Assembly (NCBI RefSeq): GCF_025165815.1
Contig: NZ_JAFFZE010000018.1
Location: 23,179-87,178 of the forward strand
From: Actinophytocola gossypii
GTDB lineage: Bacteria > Actinomycetota > Actinomycetes > Mycobacteriales > Pseudonocardiaceae
Length of the DNA stretch: 64,000 nucleotides
Reading direction: 5' to 3'
Part shown: positions 25,863 to 33,186 of the stretch, piece by piece
Layout: every line of letters starts with the position of its first letter
Numbering within the stretch: the first letter of the stretch is position 1
Position numbers and translations under genes: made by a program
The notes under the pieces: generated by a model
The model's database searches: none
The model's input: the letters and a program-made list of their open reading frames with translations, nothing else
Told to the model about the DNA's origin: nothing

Positions 25863-26375
25863 TTACCAGAGGCCCGGCGGAAGATAACCCTCCAGTGTGA
25901 GCAGTCGACGTTTCGACTCCACTCCGCTACCGCCGCTAAACCCGCCCAGCCCGTCGCCTGCCACGACCCGGTGACACGGCACCACGATCGGGATCGGGTT
26001 GCTGCCCATGATCGCGCCGATCCCTCGTGCCGGGATGCCGGTGCGGTGCGCCAGCTCGCCGTAGGTCACGACCGTTCCGTACGGGACCGTCTCGTACAGG
26101 GTGCCGAGTACCCGCCGCTGCGCGCTGGACATCAGCCGCCAGTCGACGTCGAGCTCGAACGCCTGTCGCCGGCCCGCGAAGTACTCGCGCAGCTGGGCGA
26201 GTACCCGGTCGACCGGCGCGGTGTCCTCGCCCTCCGCCAACCCCAGCCGGCCCGCCACCGCCGCCCGCACGTGCGGCGAGTCGGAGAACGCGGTGGCGAC
26301 CACCCCGTCGGGGGTCACCGCCGCGAACACGTCCCCCAACTCCGTCGGCACGCTGCCGAACGTCACGCTGCTCAT
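25863..26375 (-). CDS. ogt: Methylated-DNA--protein-cysteine S-methyltransferase
   Basis: Suicide DNA-repair protein of 170 residues that removes O6-alkyl groups from guanine. The C-terminal domain holds the helix-turn-helix (TVVTYGELAHRTGIPARGIGAIMGSNPIPIVVPCHRVV) with acceptor Cys in PCHRV and the Asn hinge in GSNP. A short N-terminal domain precedes it. The start was set at the ATG at 26375; an inverted repeat CATACT-cgtc-AGTATG (26373-26388) overlaps this codon and might be an operator. It is not fused to an Ada activator. Confidence 0.93.
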   Translation of the reverse strand: MSSVTFGSVPTELGDVFAAVTPDGVVATAFSDSPHVRAAVAGRLGLAEGEDTAPVDRVLAQLREYFAGRRQAFELDVDWRLMSSAQRRVLGTLYETVPYGTVVTYGELAHRTGIPARGIGAIMGSNPIPIVVPCHRVVAGDGLGGFSGGSGVESKRRLLTLEGYLPPGLW

Positions 26376-26418
26376 ACTCGTCAGTATGCGCACCGCACCG
26401 ACAGAAGGGAACGCACCG

Positions 26419-26658
26419 TCACGCCGACTGCGACGACTCGCCGATCCGGGGGAACGGCGAGGTGGAGAACACCACCTCGACCGCCACCCCGAAGTACTCC
26501 GCGATCCGCAACGCCAGGTGCAGGCTCGGGCTGTACTCGCCCCGCTCCAGGTACCCGATCGTCTGGTAGTGCACCCCGAGCGCCTCGGCGAGCTGCCGCC
26601 GCGACACCCCGCGCTCCACCCGCAACATCGCGATCCGGTTGTAGATCGCCTCGCTCAC
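26419..26658 (-). CDS. Small XRE family (YozG-like) regulator
   Basis: Helix-turn-helix protein of 79 residues: IYNRIAMLRVERGVSRRQLAEALGVHYQTIGYLERGEYSPSLHLALRIAEYFGVAVEVVFS. The fold is complete. It is the last gene of the ABC operon; its GTG start overlaps the permease stop by four bases. Such tiny XRE proteins are often encoded with ABC-2 exporters and are thought to control them, though direct evidence is sparse. Confidence 0.88.
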   Translation of the reverse strand: MSEAIYNRIAMLRVERGVSRRQLAEALGVHYQTIGYLERGEYSPSLHLALRIAEYFGVAVEVVFSTSPFPRIGESSQSA

Positions 26659-27512
26659 GCGACCCGCCGCATCGCGCGCTCCCGGCGCTCGGCGACGCTC
26701 GAGCCGGACTCGCGGCGGGCCATCCGCCGCAGCACCCACGGTGCCAGCACCAGTCCGGCGACCGCCCACGCCGAGAGGACACCCACGGTCTCCAGGTGCC
26801 GCCACGACTCGCCGATCTCCACGGCGGCCAGCTCGTCCGGCAGCAGTGCCGAGCGCATGCCGAGCGCGAGCCAGTAGATCGGGAACACCTGCGCCACGCC
26901 CTGCAGCCACTCGGGGAACGACTGGATCGGGTAGAAGACGCCCGAGATCGCGACCAGGCCCATCACCGGCATCATGATCACCCCGGCGTTGCGCGGGTTC
27001 GTGAACAGCGACCCGAAGATCGCCCCGAGCGGCAGCGTCGCGACCAACCCGAGCACGAGCACCCAGGCGAGGGTCAGCCAGGCGGTGACGCTGGTCAGCG
27101 CGATCCCGTCCAGCATGAACAGGCTCGGCACCAGCACGATCAGCATGCTCGCCACCGTCATCCCGGCGACCAGCACCAGCTTGCCGACCAGGTACCCGAG
27201 CATCCCGTTCGGGATCGCCTTGGCGCGCAGCAGGGTGCCGTCCTCACGCTCCAGCGCCAGCGACATCATCAGCGTCACCAGGCCGCCGAACGCCACGCTC
27301 ATCCCCAACACGCTCGGCAGCGTCCGCGACCCGAGCGAGAAGTCCGTGCCAGGCACCGCCGCGCCGCGCATGAAGAACATGACCACCAGGAAGATCAGTG
27401 ACGGGAAGATGTAGTTCCACAGGTCCTGGCTGTTGGTGAACGTGTGCCGCACCTCCAGCCCGCCCCGCCGCAGGCCGACCCGCGCGGCGTACAGCGCAGA
27501 GCCGGTACTCAT
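26655..27512 (-). CDS. ABC-2 type transporter permease
   Basis: Membrane subunit of 285 residues with about six transmembrane helices (IFPSLIFLVVMFFMRGAA, LPSVLGMSVAFGGLVTLMMSLALE, VLVAGMTVASMLIVLVPSLFML, AWLTLAWVLVLGLVATLPLGAIFGSLF, NAGVIMMPVMGLVAISGVFYPIQSFP, VGVLSAWAVAGLVLAPWVL). The typical ABC-2 loop with YPIQSFPEWLQ is visible. Overlaps of four bases with the ATPase upstream and the regulator downstream define a three-gene operon. Exports an unknown, probably hydrophobic, compound. Confidence 0.9.
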   Translation of the reverse strand: MSTGSALYAARVGLRRGGLEVRHTFTNSQDLWNYIFPSLIFLVVMFFMRGAAVPGTDFSLGSRTLPSVLGMSVAFGGLVTLMMSLALEREDGTLLRAKAIPNGMLGYLVGKLVLVAGMTVASMLIVLVPSLFMLDGIALTSVTAWLTLAWVLVLGLVATLPLGAIFGSLFTNPRNAGVIMMPVMGLVAISGVFYPIQSFPEWLQGVAQVFPIYWLALGMRSALLPDELAAVEIGESWRHLETVGVLSAWAVAGLVLAPWVLRRMARRESGSSVAERRERAMRRVA

Positions 27513-28477
27513 GCCGTCACCTCCGAGAACTCGCGGACGGCCGCCTCGTGCTGTCCGGCCTCGAACTGGCGCACCATCGCCATGTAGACGTCCTCCAGGC
27601 TCGGCCGGCGGACCTCCAGGTCGCCGATCGCCTCGTCGTGTTCGCGGAACAGGTCGCGCACGAACGCGGTGGCGTCGTGCGTGGAGTGCACGAACCGCTG
27701 CCCGTCGACCGTCCAGCGCACCTCGGCCTCGGTCGACATCGACCTGGCCAGCTCGTCGGCGGTGCCGTCGGCGATGATCGTGCCGCCGGCCAGGATCAGG
27801 ATCCGGTCCGCGAGCTTCTCGGCCTCGTCCAGGTCGTGGGTGGTGAGCAGGATGGTCGTCTCCTGGTCGGCGAGCCGGTGCACCAGGTCGTGGAACTCGC
27901 GCCTGGCCTCCGGGTCGAAGCCGGCGGTGGGCTCGTCGAGGAACAGCAGCTCTGGCCGGCCGACGATGCCGATCGCGACGTCCAGCCGCCGCCGCTGACC
28001 GCCGGAGAGCCGGGCGATCTTCTTGTGCGCGTGCTCGGTGAGTCCGACGACCTCGATCAGCTCATCGAGCGGCCACGGACGGGTGATCCGGTCCGTCGAG
28101 TACGGCGCGTAGTACTCGCCGAGGTGCCCGAGCAGCTCACGGATCCGCCACTGCCCGTGGTCCCGCCACGACTGGAGCACCACGCCCAGCCGCGCGCGCC
28201 AGTCCTCGCCCCCGTGCGCGGGATCGACGCCGAGCACGGCGACCTCGCCGGCCGAGCGCATCCGGAACCCCTCCAGGATCTCGATCGTCGTGGTCTTGCC
28301 GGCGCCGTTCGGGCCCAGCAGCGCGACCACCTCACCCGGTCGGGCGGTGAAGTTCACCCCGTTGAGGACATCCGTCGTCCCGTACCGCATCCGCAGATCG
28401 CGGACGTCGAGAACCACGTTCTCGTCGTGCCGGCCTACCTCCCGCGCCGGTGTGTCCGCCTCTTCCACCACGGCCAC
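27509..28477 (-). CDS. ABC transporter ATP-binding protein (DrrA-like)
   Basis: Nucleotide-binding subunit of 322 residues. Walker A is [16 protein letters not shown], the Q-loop lies near VVLQSW, the signature is ARLSGGQRRRLDVA, Walker B is ELLFLDEPTAGFDPEARRE and the H-loop is TTHDLDEAEKL. The C-terminal about 80 residues match the accessory region of daunorubicin-resistance-type ATPases. The GTG at 28477 is chosen for an AGGAGG 7 nt upstream. First gene of the ABC-permease-XRE operon. Confidence 0.92.
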   Translation of the reverse strand: MAVVEEADTPAREVGRHDENVVLDVRDLRMRYGTTDVLNGVNFTARPGEVVALLGPNGAGKTTTIEILEGFRMRSAGEVAVLGVDPAHGGEDWRARLGVVLQSWRDHGQWRIRELLGHLGEYYAPYSTDRITRPWPLDELIEVVGLTEHAHKKIARLSGGQRRRLDVAIGIVGRPELLFLDEPTAGFDPEARREFHDLVHRLADQETTILLTTHDLDEAEKLADRILILAGGTIIADGTADELARSMSTEAEVRWTVDGQRFVHSTHDATAFVRDLFREHDEAIGDLEVRRPSLEDVYMAMVRQFEAGQHEAAVREFSEVTA

Positions 28478-28541
28478 GGCCCCACCTCCTATCGAATGTG
28501 TCGGACGGACGATAGCAGGTGTACTACGGCCTGGCGCACGA

Positions 28542-29351
28542 TTACTCCGAGGTTGGCCCGGAGAAGTCCGGGCGGCGCTTCTCCCGGAGCGCGGCCACAC
28601 CTTCGCGCACGTCCGGGCCGTCGAACCCGAGGAACTCCAACCCCAGCGACGCGTCGAAGATCGGCCCGGCCTGCCGCAGCCAGTTGTTCAGCGCGTACTT
28701 CGTGAACCGCACCGCCGACTGGGACCCGGACGCGAGCCGGCGGGCGACCTTGAGCGCGGTCGCGTGCAGCTCGGACTGCTCGACGCACAGCGACACCAAC
28801 CCGATCCGCTCGGCCTCCGCGCCGGACAGCGGTTCGCAGGTCAGCAGGTGGTACTTCGCCTTGGCCATCCCGCACAGCAGCGGCCACACGATCGCCGCGT
28901 GGTCGCCGGCGGCCACGCCGAGCTTGGTGTGCCCGTCGATGATGCGAGCGTCGGTCGCGGCGATCGACACGTCGGCGAGCAGCCCGGCGACCAGTCCCGC
29001 GCCCACCGCCGGACCCTCCATCGCGGACACGATCGGCTTCGCGCAGTTGATGACGTTGTAGACCAGGTCACGGGCCTCGCGCAGCACGCGGATCCGGACC
29101 GCGAAGTCGTCGGCCATGTCCGAGACCAGGTCGAGGTCGCCGCCGGCGGAGAACACGCCGTCCGAGCCGCGGATGATCGCCACCCGCACGTCGGGGTCCC
29201 GGTCGACGGTCTGCCAGACGCCGGCCAGGTCGCGGTGGCCCTGGTGCCCGACGGCGTTGAGCCGGCCGGGCGCGGACATGGCTACCTCGAGGATCCCGTC
29301 GCCGAGGTCCTGGAAGCGCAGGCTGGGGTACTGAGTCGCGTAGTCGTCCAC
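28542..29351 (-). CDS. Enoyl-CoA hydratase/isomerase family protein
   Basis: Crotonase-fold protein of 269 residues. The oxyanion-hole segments are [10 protein letters not shown] and [28 protein letters not shown]. In the active-site stretch [21 protein letters not shown] the position of the first catalytic Glu of classical hydratase (PEITLG) is not Glu, so the reaction may differ from simple hydration. GTG start at 29351. It lies just downstream of the siderophore reductase gene on the same strand (gap about 10 bp) and may be read through from it, but no siderophore role is evident. Confidence 0.85.
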   Translation of the reverse strand: MDDYATQYPSLRFQDLGDGILEVAMSAPGRLNAVGHQGHRDLAGVWQTVDRDPDVRVAIIRGSDGVFSAGGDLDLVSDMADDFAVRIRVLREARDLVYNVINCAKPIVSAMEGPAVGAGLVAGLLADVSIAATDARIIDGHTKLGVAAGDHAAIVWPLLCGMAKAKYHLLTCEPLSGAEAERIGLVSLCVEQSELHATALKVARRLASGSQSAVRFTKYALNNWLRQAGPIFDASLGLEFLGFDGPDVREGVAALREKRRPDFSGPTSE

Positions 29352-29361
29352 CCGCCCATGC

Positions 29362-30150
29362 TTACTCCAGGGCGCTGCCCAGCAGCCAGTACCCAGCGAA
29401 GTAGATCAGCTCCTTCTCGATCTCCCGCTCGTTGACCAGGTACCGGCGCAGGTCGGTGACCGCACTCGACTCGCCCGCGATCCACACGTACGGCTTCCCG
29501 TCGGGGAACTCGGTGCGCCGCACGGCCTCGCGCAGCAGCCCCGAGCGCCCGCCCCGGCACAGCCAGGTCATCCGCACGTCCGCGGCCGACTCCACCGGCA
29601 GCATCTCCGCCGCCGAGCCCACCTCGGCGAACGCCAGCACCTCGCGGCCGGCCGGCTGGGCCTCCAGGATGGCGCAGATCGCCGGCAGCGCGGTGTCGTC
29701 GCCGGCCAGCAGCAGCCAGTCGGTGTCCTCCGGCGGCTTGAACTCGTAGCCGAGGATCGGGGTGTGCCCGGCGTTCGGCCCGAGGACCGCCACCCGGTCA
29801 CCCGGCCTCGCCGCGCCGGCCCAGGTGGAGCCTGGACCGGTGTCACCGTGCAGCACGATGTCGACGTCCAGTTCGCCGACTTCGGGACGCAGGTACCGGA
29901 TCGTGTAGGTGCGCATGAAAGCCCGCTCGTCGAGGGGCATCGCGCGGTACTCGGCGTACCAGTCCTCGCCGTCGGGCACCACCGGCTCGGTCTGCCCGGG
30001 GAGCGGGAAGAACAGCTTGATCCGCTGGTCGAAGCCGCCGCTGACGCAGCGGGCGAGGTCGGGCCCGGCGAGGGTGAACCGCCGCAGGTGCGGGGTGAGC
30101 TGCCGGACGGCGACCACCTCGGCGCGGAAGAGGGTGTAGGACTGGCTCAC
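29362..30150 (-). CDS. Siderophore-interacting protein (ViuB-like ferric-siderophore reductase)
   Basis: Flavin-dependent reductase of 262 residues that reduces imported ferric siderophore to release Fe(II). The FAD-binding barrel carries [33 protein letters not shown]; the NAD(P)H-binding half has [40 protein letters not shown] and the terminal YFAGYWLLG motif. All SIP family landmarks are present. The GTG start overlaps the monooxygenase stop by four bases, so the two are translationally coupled and iron-controlled together. Confidence 0.93.
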   Translation of the reverse strand: MSQSYTLFRAEVVAVRQLTPHLRRFTLAGPDLARCVSGGFDQRIKLFFPLPGQTEPVVPDGEDWYAEYRAMPLDERAFMRTYTIRYLRPEVGELDVDIVLHGDTGPGSTWAGAARPGDRVAVLGPNAGHTPILGYEFKPPEDTDWLLLAGDDTALPAICAILEAQPAGREVLAFAEVGSAAEMLPVESAADVRMTWLCRGGRSGLLREAVRRTEFPDGKPYVWIAGESSAVTDLRRYLVNEREIEKELIYFAGYWLLGSALE

Positions 30151-31454
30151 GGAAGGCTCCAACCGCTGTGGACGAGGGGGGCGGCACGCCGGTCGCTGAT
30201 CGAGCGCAGGATCTGCCCGGCGCGGACGGCGGTGGTGGACAGCAGGGACGACGAGATGCCGTGCGTGTGCTCGGTGCCGCCCTGCAGGTACAGGCCGGCC
30301 CGCAGCTCGGGATCGGTGCGGACGCGGTAGTCGCGGGCCACGACCGGCCGGTCCTGGTCGTCGCGGTGGCACAGCGCGCCGAGGTCGCCGAGCAGGCGCA
30401 GCGGGTCGGCCGGGCGGTAGCCGGTGGCGTAGACCAGCACGTCGCAGTCGAGCACGGTCTTCTCGTGCGTGGTCAGCGACTCGACGGTGGCGCGCACGCC
30501 GTCGCCGGTCTCCACGGCCTCGGCCACCCGGGAGACGTTGAACAGCCGCAGGCGTGGGGTGCCGAGCACCTTCTCCTGGTAGGTGCGGCGGTACAGCTCC
30601 TCGATGAGGTCGGTGTCGACGACCGAGTAGTTCGTGTTGCCGTGGTAGTCGAGCAGCATCTCCTTGACGTGCTCCGGCGCGGCGTAGAAGTGGTCCACCG
30701 CGTCCGGGTCGAACACCCGGTTGGCGAACGGCGAGTCGTCCGACGGGCTGTAGCCGTACCGGGAGAACACGCCGCAGACCTCGGTGTCCGGGAAGCGGTC
30801 GTGCAGGAACTTGGTGACCTCGGCGGCGCTCTGGCCGGCGCCGACGACCGCGACCCGGCGGGGTGGCGTGGTCAGCTGCTCGACGCGGGCCAGCAGGTCG
30901 CGGTTGTGCCACACCCGTTCGGACGGCGTCGCGCCGTCGGGCAGGTGCGGTTCGAGCCCGAGGCCGAAGACGAGGTTGCGGGCGCGGTAGGTCGTGGTGT
31001 CGGCGCCGTGCCGGGCGATCACGTCGAAGGCGGTGACGTCGCCGGCCTCGGTGACCGGGTCGACCGCGATGACCTCGCGCTGGTAGCGCACGGAGTCGGC
31101 GACGCGGGCGGCGGCCCACTCCAGGTAGTCGTGGAACTCGACCCGCAGCGGGAACAGGGACTTCTGGTTGATGAAGTCCATGAGCCGGTTCGAACTGTGC
31201 AGGTAGGACAGGAAGCTGAACCCGCTGGTCGGGTTCCGCATGGTGACGAGGTCCTTGAGGAACGAGACCTGCATGGTGGCGTCGTCGATGAGCATGCCGC
31301 GGTGCCAGCCGAACCGCTCCTGCTTCTCGAGGAACAGGGCGTCGGTCTGGTCGTTCTGCTCAGCGATCGCGATCGCCAGAGCCAGGTTCGAGGGTCCGAA
31401 GCCGATCCCGATCAGGTCGTACACCGGGCTCGCGTCGGGGGGTTGCTCTGGCAT
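30147..31454 (-). CDS. L-ornithine N5-monooxygenase (SidA/PvdA/IucD family)
   Basis: Flavin monooxygenase of 435 residues that hydroxylates the side-chain amine of ornithine, the first hydroxamate step. FAD motif: DLIGIGFGPSNLALAIA. NADPH motif: VAVVGAGQSAAEVTKFL. Substrate region: LVTMRNPTSGFSFLSYLH and FANRVFDP. C-terminal lid: VLVYATGYRPADP. Ornithine rather than lysine is inferred from the hydroxyornithine-type A domain in the neighbouring NRPS. The ATG at 31454 follows GGAAGGACGG. A strong iron box lies 25 bp upstream. Confidence 0.93.
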   Translation of the reverse strand: MPEQPPDASPVYDLIGIGFGPSNLALAIAIAEQNDQTDALFLEKQERFGWHRGMLIDDATMQVSFLKDLVTMRNPTSGFSFLSYLHSSNRLMDFINQKSLFPLRVEFHDYLEWAAARVADSVRYQREVIAVDPVTEAGDVTAFDVIARHGADTTTYRARNLVFGLGLEPHLPDGATPSERVWHNRDLLARVEQLTTPPRRVAVVGAGQSAAEVTKFLHDRFPDTEVCGVFSRYGYSPSDDSPFANRVFDPDAVDHFYAAPEHVKEMLLDYHGNTNYSVVDTDLIEELYRRTYQEKVLGTPRLRLFNVSRVAEAVETGDGVRATVESLTTHEKTVLDCDVLVYATGYRPADPLRLLGDLGALCHRDDQDRPVVARDYRVRTDPELRAGLYLQGGTEHTHGISSSLLSTTAVRAGQILRSISDRRAAPLVHSGWSLP

Positions 31455-31478
31455 TACCGTCCTTCCCTCGGCTACTGC

Positions 31479-31497
31479 GGAGGTAAGCCTAACCTAA
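31479..31497 (-). promoter_or_regulatory. IdeR/DmdR iron box upstream of the ornithine monooxygenase
   Basis: Reverse-strand sequence TTAGGTTAGGCTTACCTCC matches the actinobacterial iron box TTAGGTTAGGCTAACCTAA at 16 of 19 positions. Positioned 25-43 bp before the monooxygenase start. Fe(II)-loaded IdeR/DmdR would repress the monooxygenase-SIP unit. Confidence 0.85.
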
Positions 31498-31507
31498 TCG
31501 GTTACAG

Positions 31508-31526
31508 TAAGGGTAGGCTCGCTTCA
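31508..31526 (+). promoter_or_regulatory. Weaker iron box upstream of the formyltransferase
   Basis: TAAGGGTAGGCTCGCTTCA matches the same 19-bp consensus at 13 positions, concentrated in the left half. It lies 40-58 bp before the formyltransferase start and 11 bp from the stronger box, so both divergent units are likely repressed together. Confidence 0.6.
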
Positions 31527-31565
31527 CCTGCGTTACAGGTCACAGTCGGCGGTAGAGGAGTGGAC

Positions 31566-32513
31566 ATGCGCGTGGTTCTGTTCGGGTACCAGACCTGGGG
31601 GTACCGGACGCTCGAGGCGCTGCTCGCGTCGGAGCACGAGGTCGCGCTCGCGGTCACGCACCCGGCCTCGAACCACGCGTACGAGTCGATCTGGGGCGAC
31701 TCGGTGGCGGAGTTGGCGGAGGCGAACGGGGTGCCGGTGCTGCTGCGCAACCGGCCGGACGAGGACGTGGTGCGCGCGCTCAAGGACGCCGACCCGGACA
31801 TCATCGTGGCGAACAACTGGCGGACATGGATCCCGCCGCACATCTTCGACCTGCCGCGCCTGGGGACCCTCAACGTGCACGACTCGCTGCTGCCCGCGTA
31901 CGCCGGGTTCGCCCCGGTGATCTGGGCGCTGATCAACGGGGAGTCCGAGGTCGGCGTGACCGCGCACATGATGAACGAGACGCTGGACGCGGGGGACATC
32001 GTGCTCCAACGCGCGGTCCAGGTGGGTCCCAGGGACACGGCGACGGACCTGTTCCACCGGACGGTCGACCTGATCGGCCCGATCGTGACGGACGCGCTGG
32101 CGCTGATCGCGGCCGGCAGGCGGGACTTCGTGCCCCAGGACCGGACGCGGGCGAGCTTCTTCCACAAGCGGTCCATTGAGGACAGCCGGATCGACTTCGG
32201 TTGGCCGGCCGCGGACCTGGACCGGTTGGTGCGGGCGCAGTCGGACCCGTACCCGAACGCGTTCTGCTACCACGGGGAGACGCGGCTGCGGATCGTGTCG
32301 GCGGCGGTGTCGGAGTCGCGGTACGGGGGCACGCCGGGCCGGATCTTCATCCGGGAGGGCGACGGAGTGGCGATCGTGGCCGGCGCGGATGCCAGGTTCG
32401 GCCGCAACCACGCCCTCCTGGTCCAGCGAGTACGCCTCGATGACGGCACGGAACTACCCGCTACGGACTACTTCCGCACGATGGGCGGCTACCTGACCTC
32501 GCACCCGGCGTAG
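31566..32513 (+). CDS. Formyltransferase (hydroxyornithine N5-formyltransferase, Fmt-like)
   Basis: Methionyl-tRNA formyltransferase homologue of 315 residues. The 10-formyl-THF domain has the catalytic Asn-His-Asp set: TLNVHDSLLPAYAGFAPVIW and a later NETLDAGDIVLQ. A C-terminal OB-like domain follows (about 210-315). In coelichelin-type loci such enzymes formylate N5-hydroxyornithine, giving a second hydroxamate. That role is inferred from its place opposite the ornithine monooxygenase and the iron boxes. It begins 53 bp after the siderophore monooxygenase promoter region. A housekeeping tRNA enzyme would normally sit beside def or priA. Confidence 0.9.
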   Translation: MRVVLFGYQTWGYRTLEALLASEHEVALAVTHPASNHAYESIWGDSVAELAEANGVPVLLRNRPDEDVVRALKDADPDIIVANNWRTWIPPHIFDLPRLGTLNVHDSLLPAYAGFAPVIWALINGESEVGVTAHMMNETLDAGDIVLQRAVQVGPRDTATDLFHRTVDLIGPIVTDALALIAAGRRDFVPQDRTRASFFHKRSIEDSRIDFGWPAADLDRLVRAQSDPYPNAFCYHGETRLRIVSAAVSESRYGGTPGRIFIREGDGVAIVAGADARFGRNHALLVQRVRLDDGTELPATDYFRTMGGYLTSHPA

Positions 32514-32592
32514 CCTCGGACGAGGATCGTCTCGCGGATATCCGGTTGGGTTCGGCGTGGCGCTTGGTTGGCGTCGGCAGGTGGACGGGATC

Positions 32593-32967
32593 ATGGCCGA
32601 GACGCTGCCGAAACTGATCGGGGACCTCGCCGAGGACGCTGGATCAGCGGTGGCCGACCTCGACCTGTTGAGCGCCCGGTCCGGGCGGCTCAAGTTCGTT
32701 CACCTGCGGCGACTCGATGTCGTGGCGCAGGCGGTGTCGTGGGCGAAGGCGCTGCAGACTCACTACTGGCATCCGGACGAGGCCGTCAAACCCGGAGGTC
32801 GACATCCTCACTACGACGAAGACCTGATCGGCCGGCTGGTCGGTGCGATCGAGAAGTTCGAGGCGGACTGGAGCCGGTGGTTCGCCGGACCATCTGGGTC
32901 TGCGCGTGCCGGCGGGTCGGCAACTGGTGATCGGGCACCGGCGACAGGCCGATTCAGGGCTCGCTGA
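32593..32967 (+). CDS. Hypothetical protein inside the siderophore locus
   Basis: An ORF of 124 residues (MAETLPKLIGDLAEDAGSAVADLDLLSARSGRLKFVHLRRLDVVAQAVSWAKALQ...) with good third-position G/C in the first about 100 codons and a low-complexity Gly/Ala/Arg tail that may be non-native. No family recognised, no obvious ribosome site at the ATG. It lies between the formyltransferase and the convergent mbtH gene. It may be an unrelated small gene or a decayed one. Confidence 0.4.
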   Translation: MAETLPKLIGDLAEDAGSAVADLDLLSARSGRLKFVHLRRLDVVAQAVSWAKALQTHYWHPDEAVKPGGRHPHYDEDLIGRLVGAIEKFEADWSRWFAGPSGSARAGGSATGDRAPATGRFRAR

Positions 32968-32975
32968 ACACCTTG

Positions 32976-33185
32976 TCAGCCGCCCATGCGTTCGAGGAGG
33001 GACTTGGGGCGGAGGTCGGTCCAGTGTTGCTCTACGTAGGACACGCAGGCGTCGCGTGGTTCCGGGCCGTGGACGATGCGCCAGCCGGCGGGTACCTGGG
33101 CGAAGCTGGGCCACAGTGAGTGCTGTTCCTCGTGGTTGACGAGGACGTAGAACGGGCCGTCCTGGTCGTCGAACGGGTTGGTCAT
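32976..33185 (-). CDS. mbtH: MbtH-like protein
   Basis: NRPS accessory protein of 69 residues that binds and activates or stabilises adenylation domains. It has the family core [12 protein letters not shown], the three conserved Trp (SLWP, GWRIV, HWTDLRP) and the end [10 protein letters not shown]. It starts one base after the NRPS stop and its ribosome site GGAGGAG lies within the last NRPS codons. The two are therefore co-transcribed and probably translationally coupled, giving a stoichiometric partner for the four A domains. Confidence 0.95.
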   Translation of the reverse strand: MTNPFDDQDGPFYVLVNHEEQHSLWPSFAQVPAGWRIVHGPEPRDACVSYVEQHWTDLRPKSLLERMGG

Positions 33186-33186
33186 G

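Noticed and set aside
26373..26388. CATACT-cgtc-AGTATG as an Ogt operator
   Set aside because: A 6-bp-arm palindrome overlapping the start codon is suggestive but short; without conservation data I mention it only in the gene entry.
27509..28477. The ABC exporter at 26.6-28.5 kb as the siderophore exporter
   Set aside because: It has its own XRE regulator, no iron box, and a crotonase gene lies between it and the siderophore genes; nothing links it to the locus.
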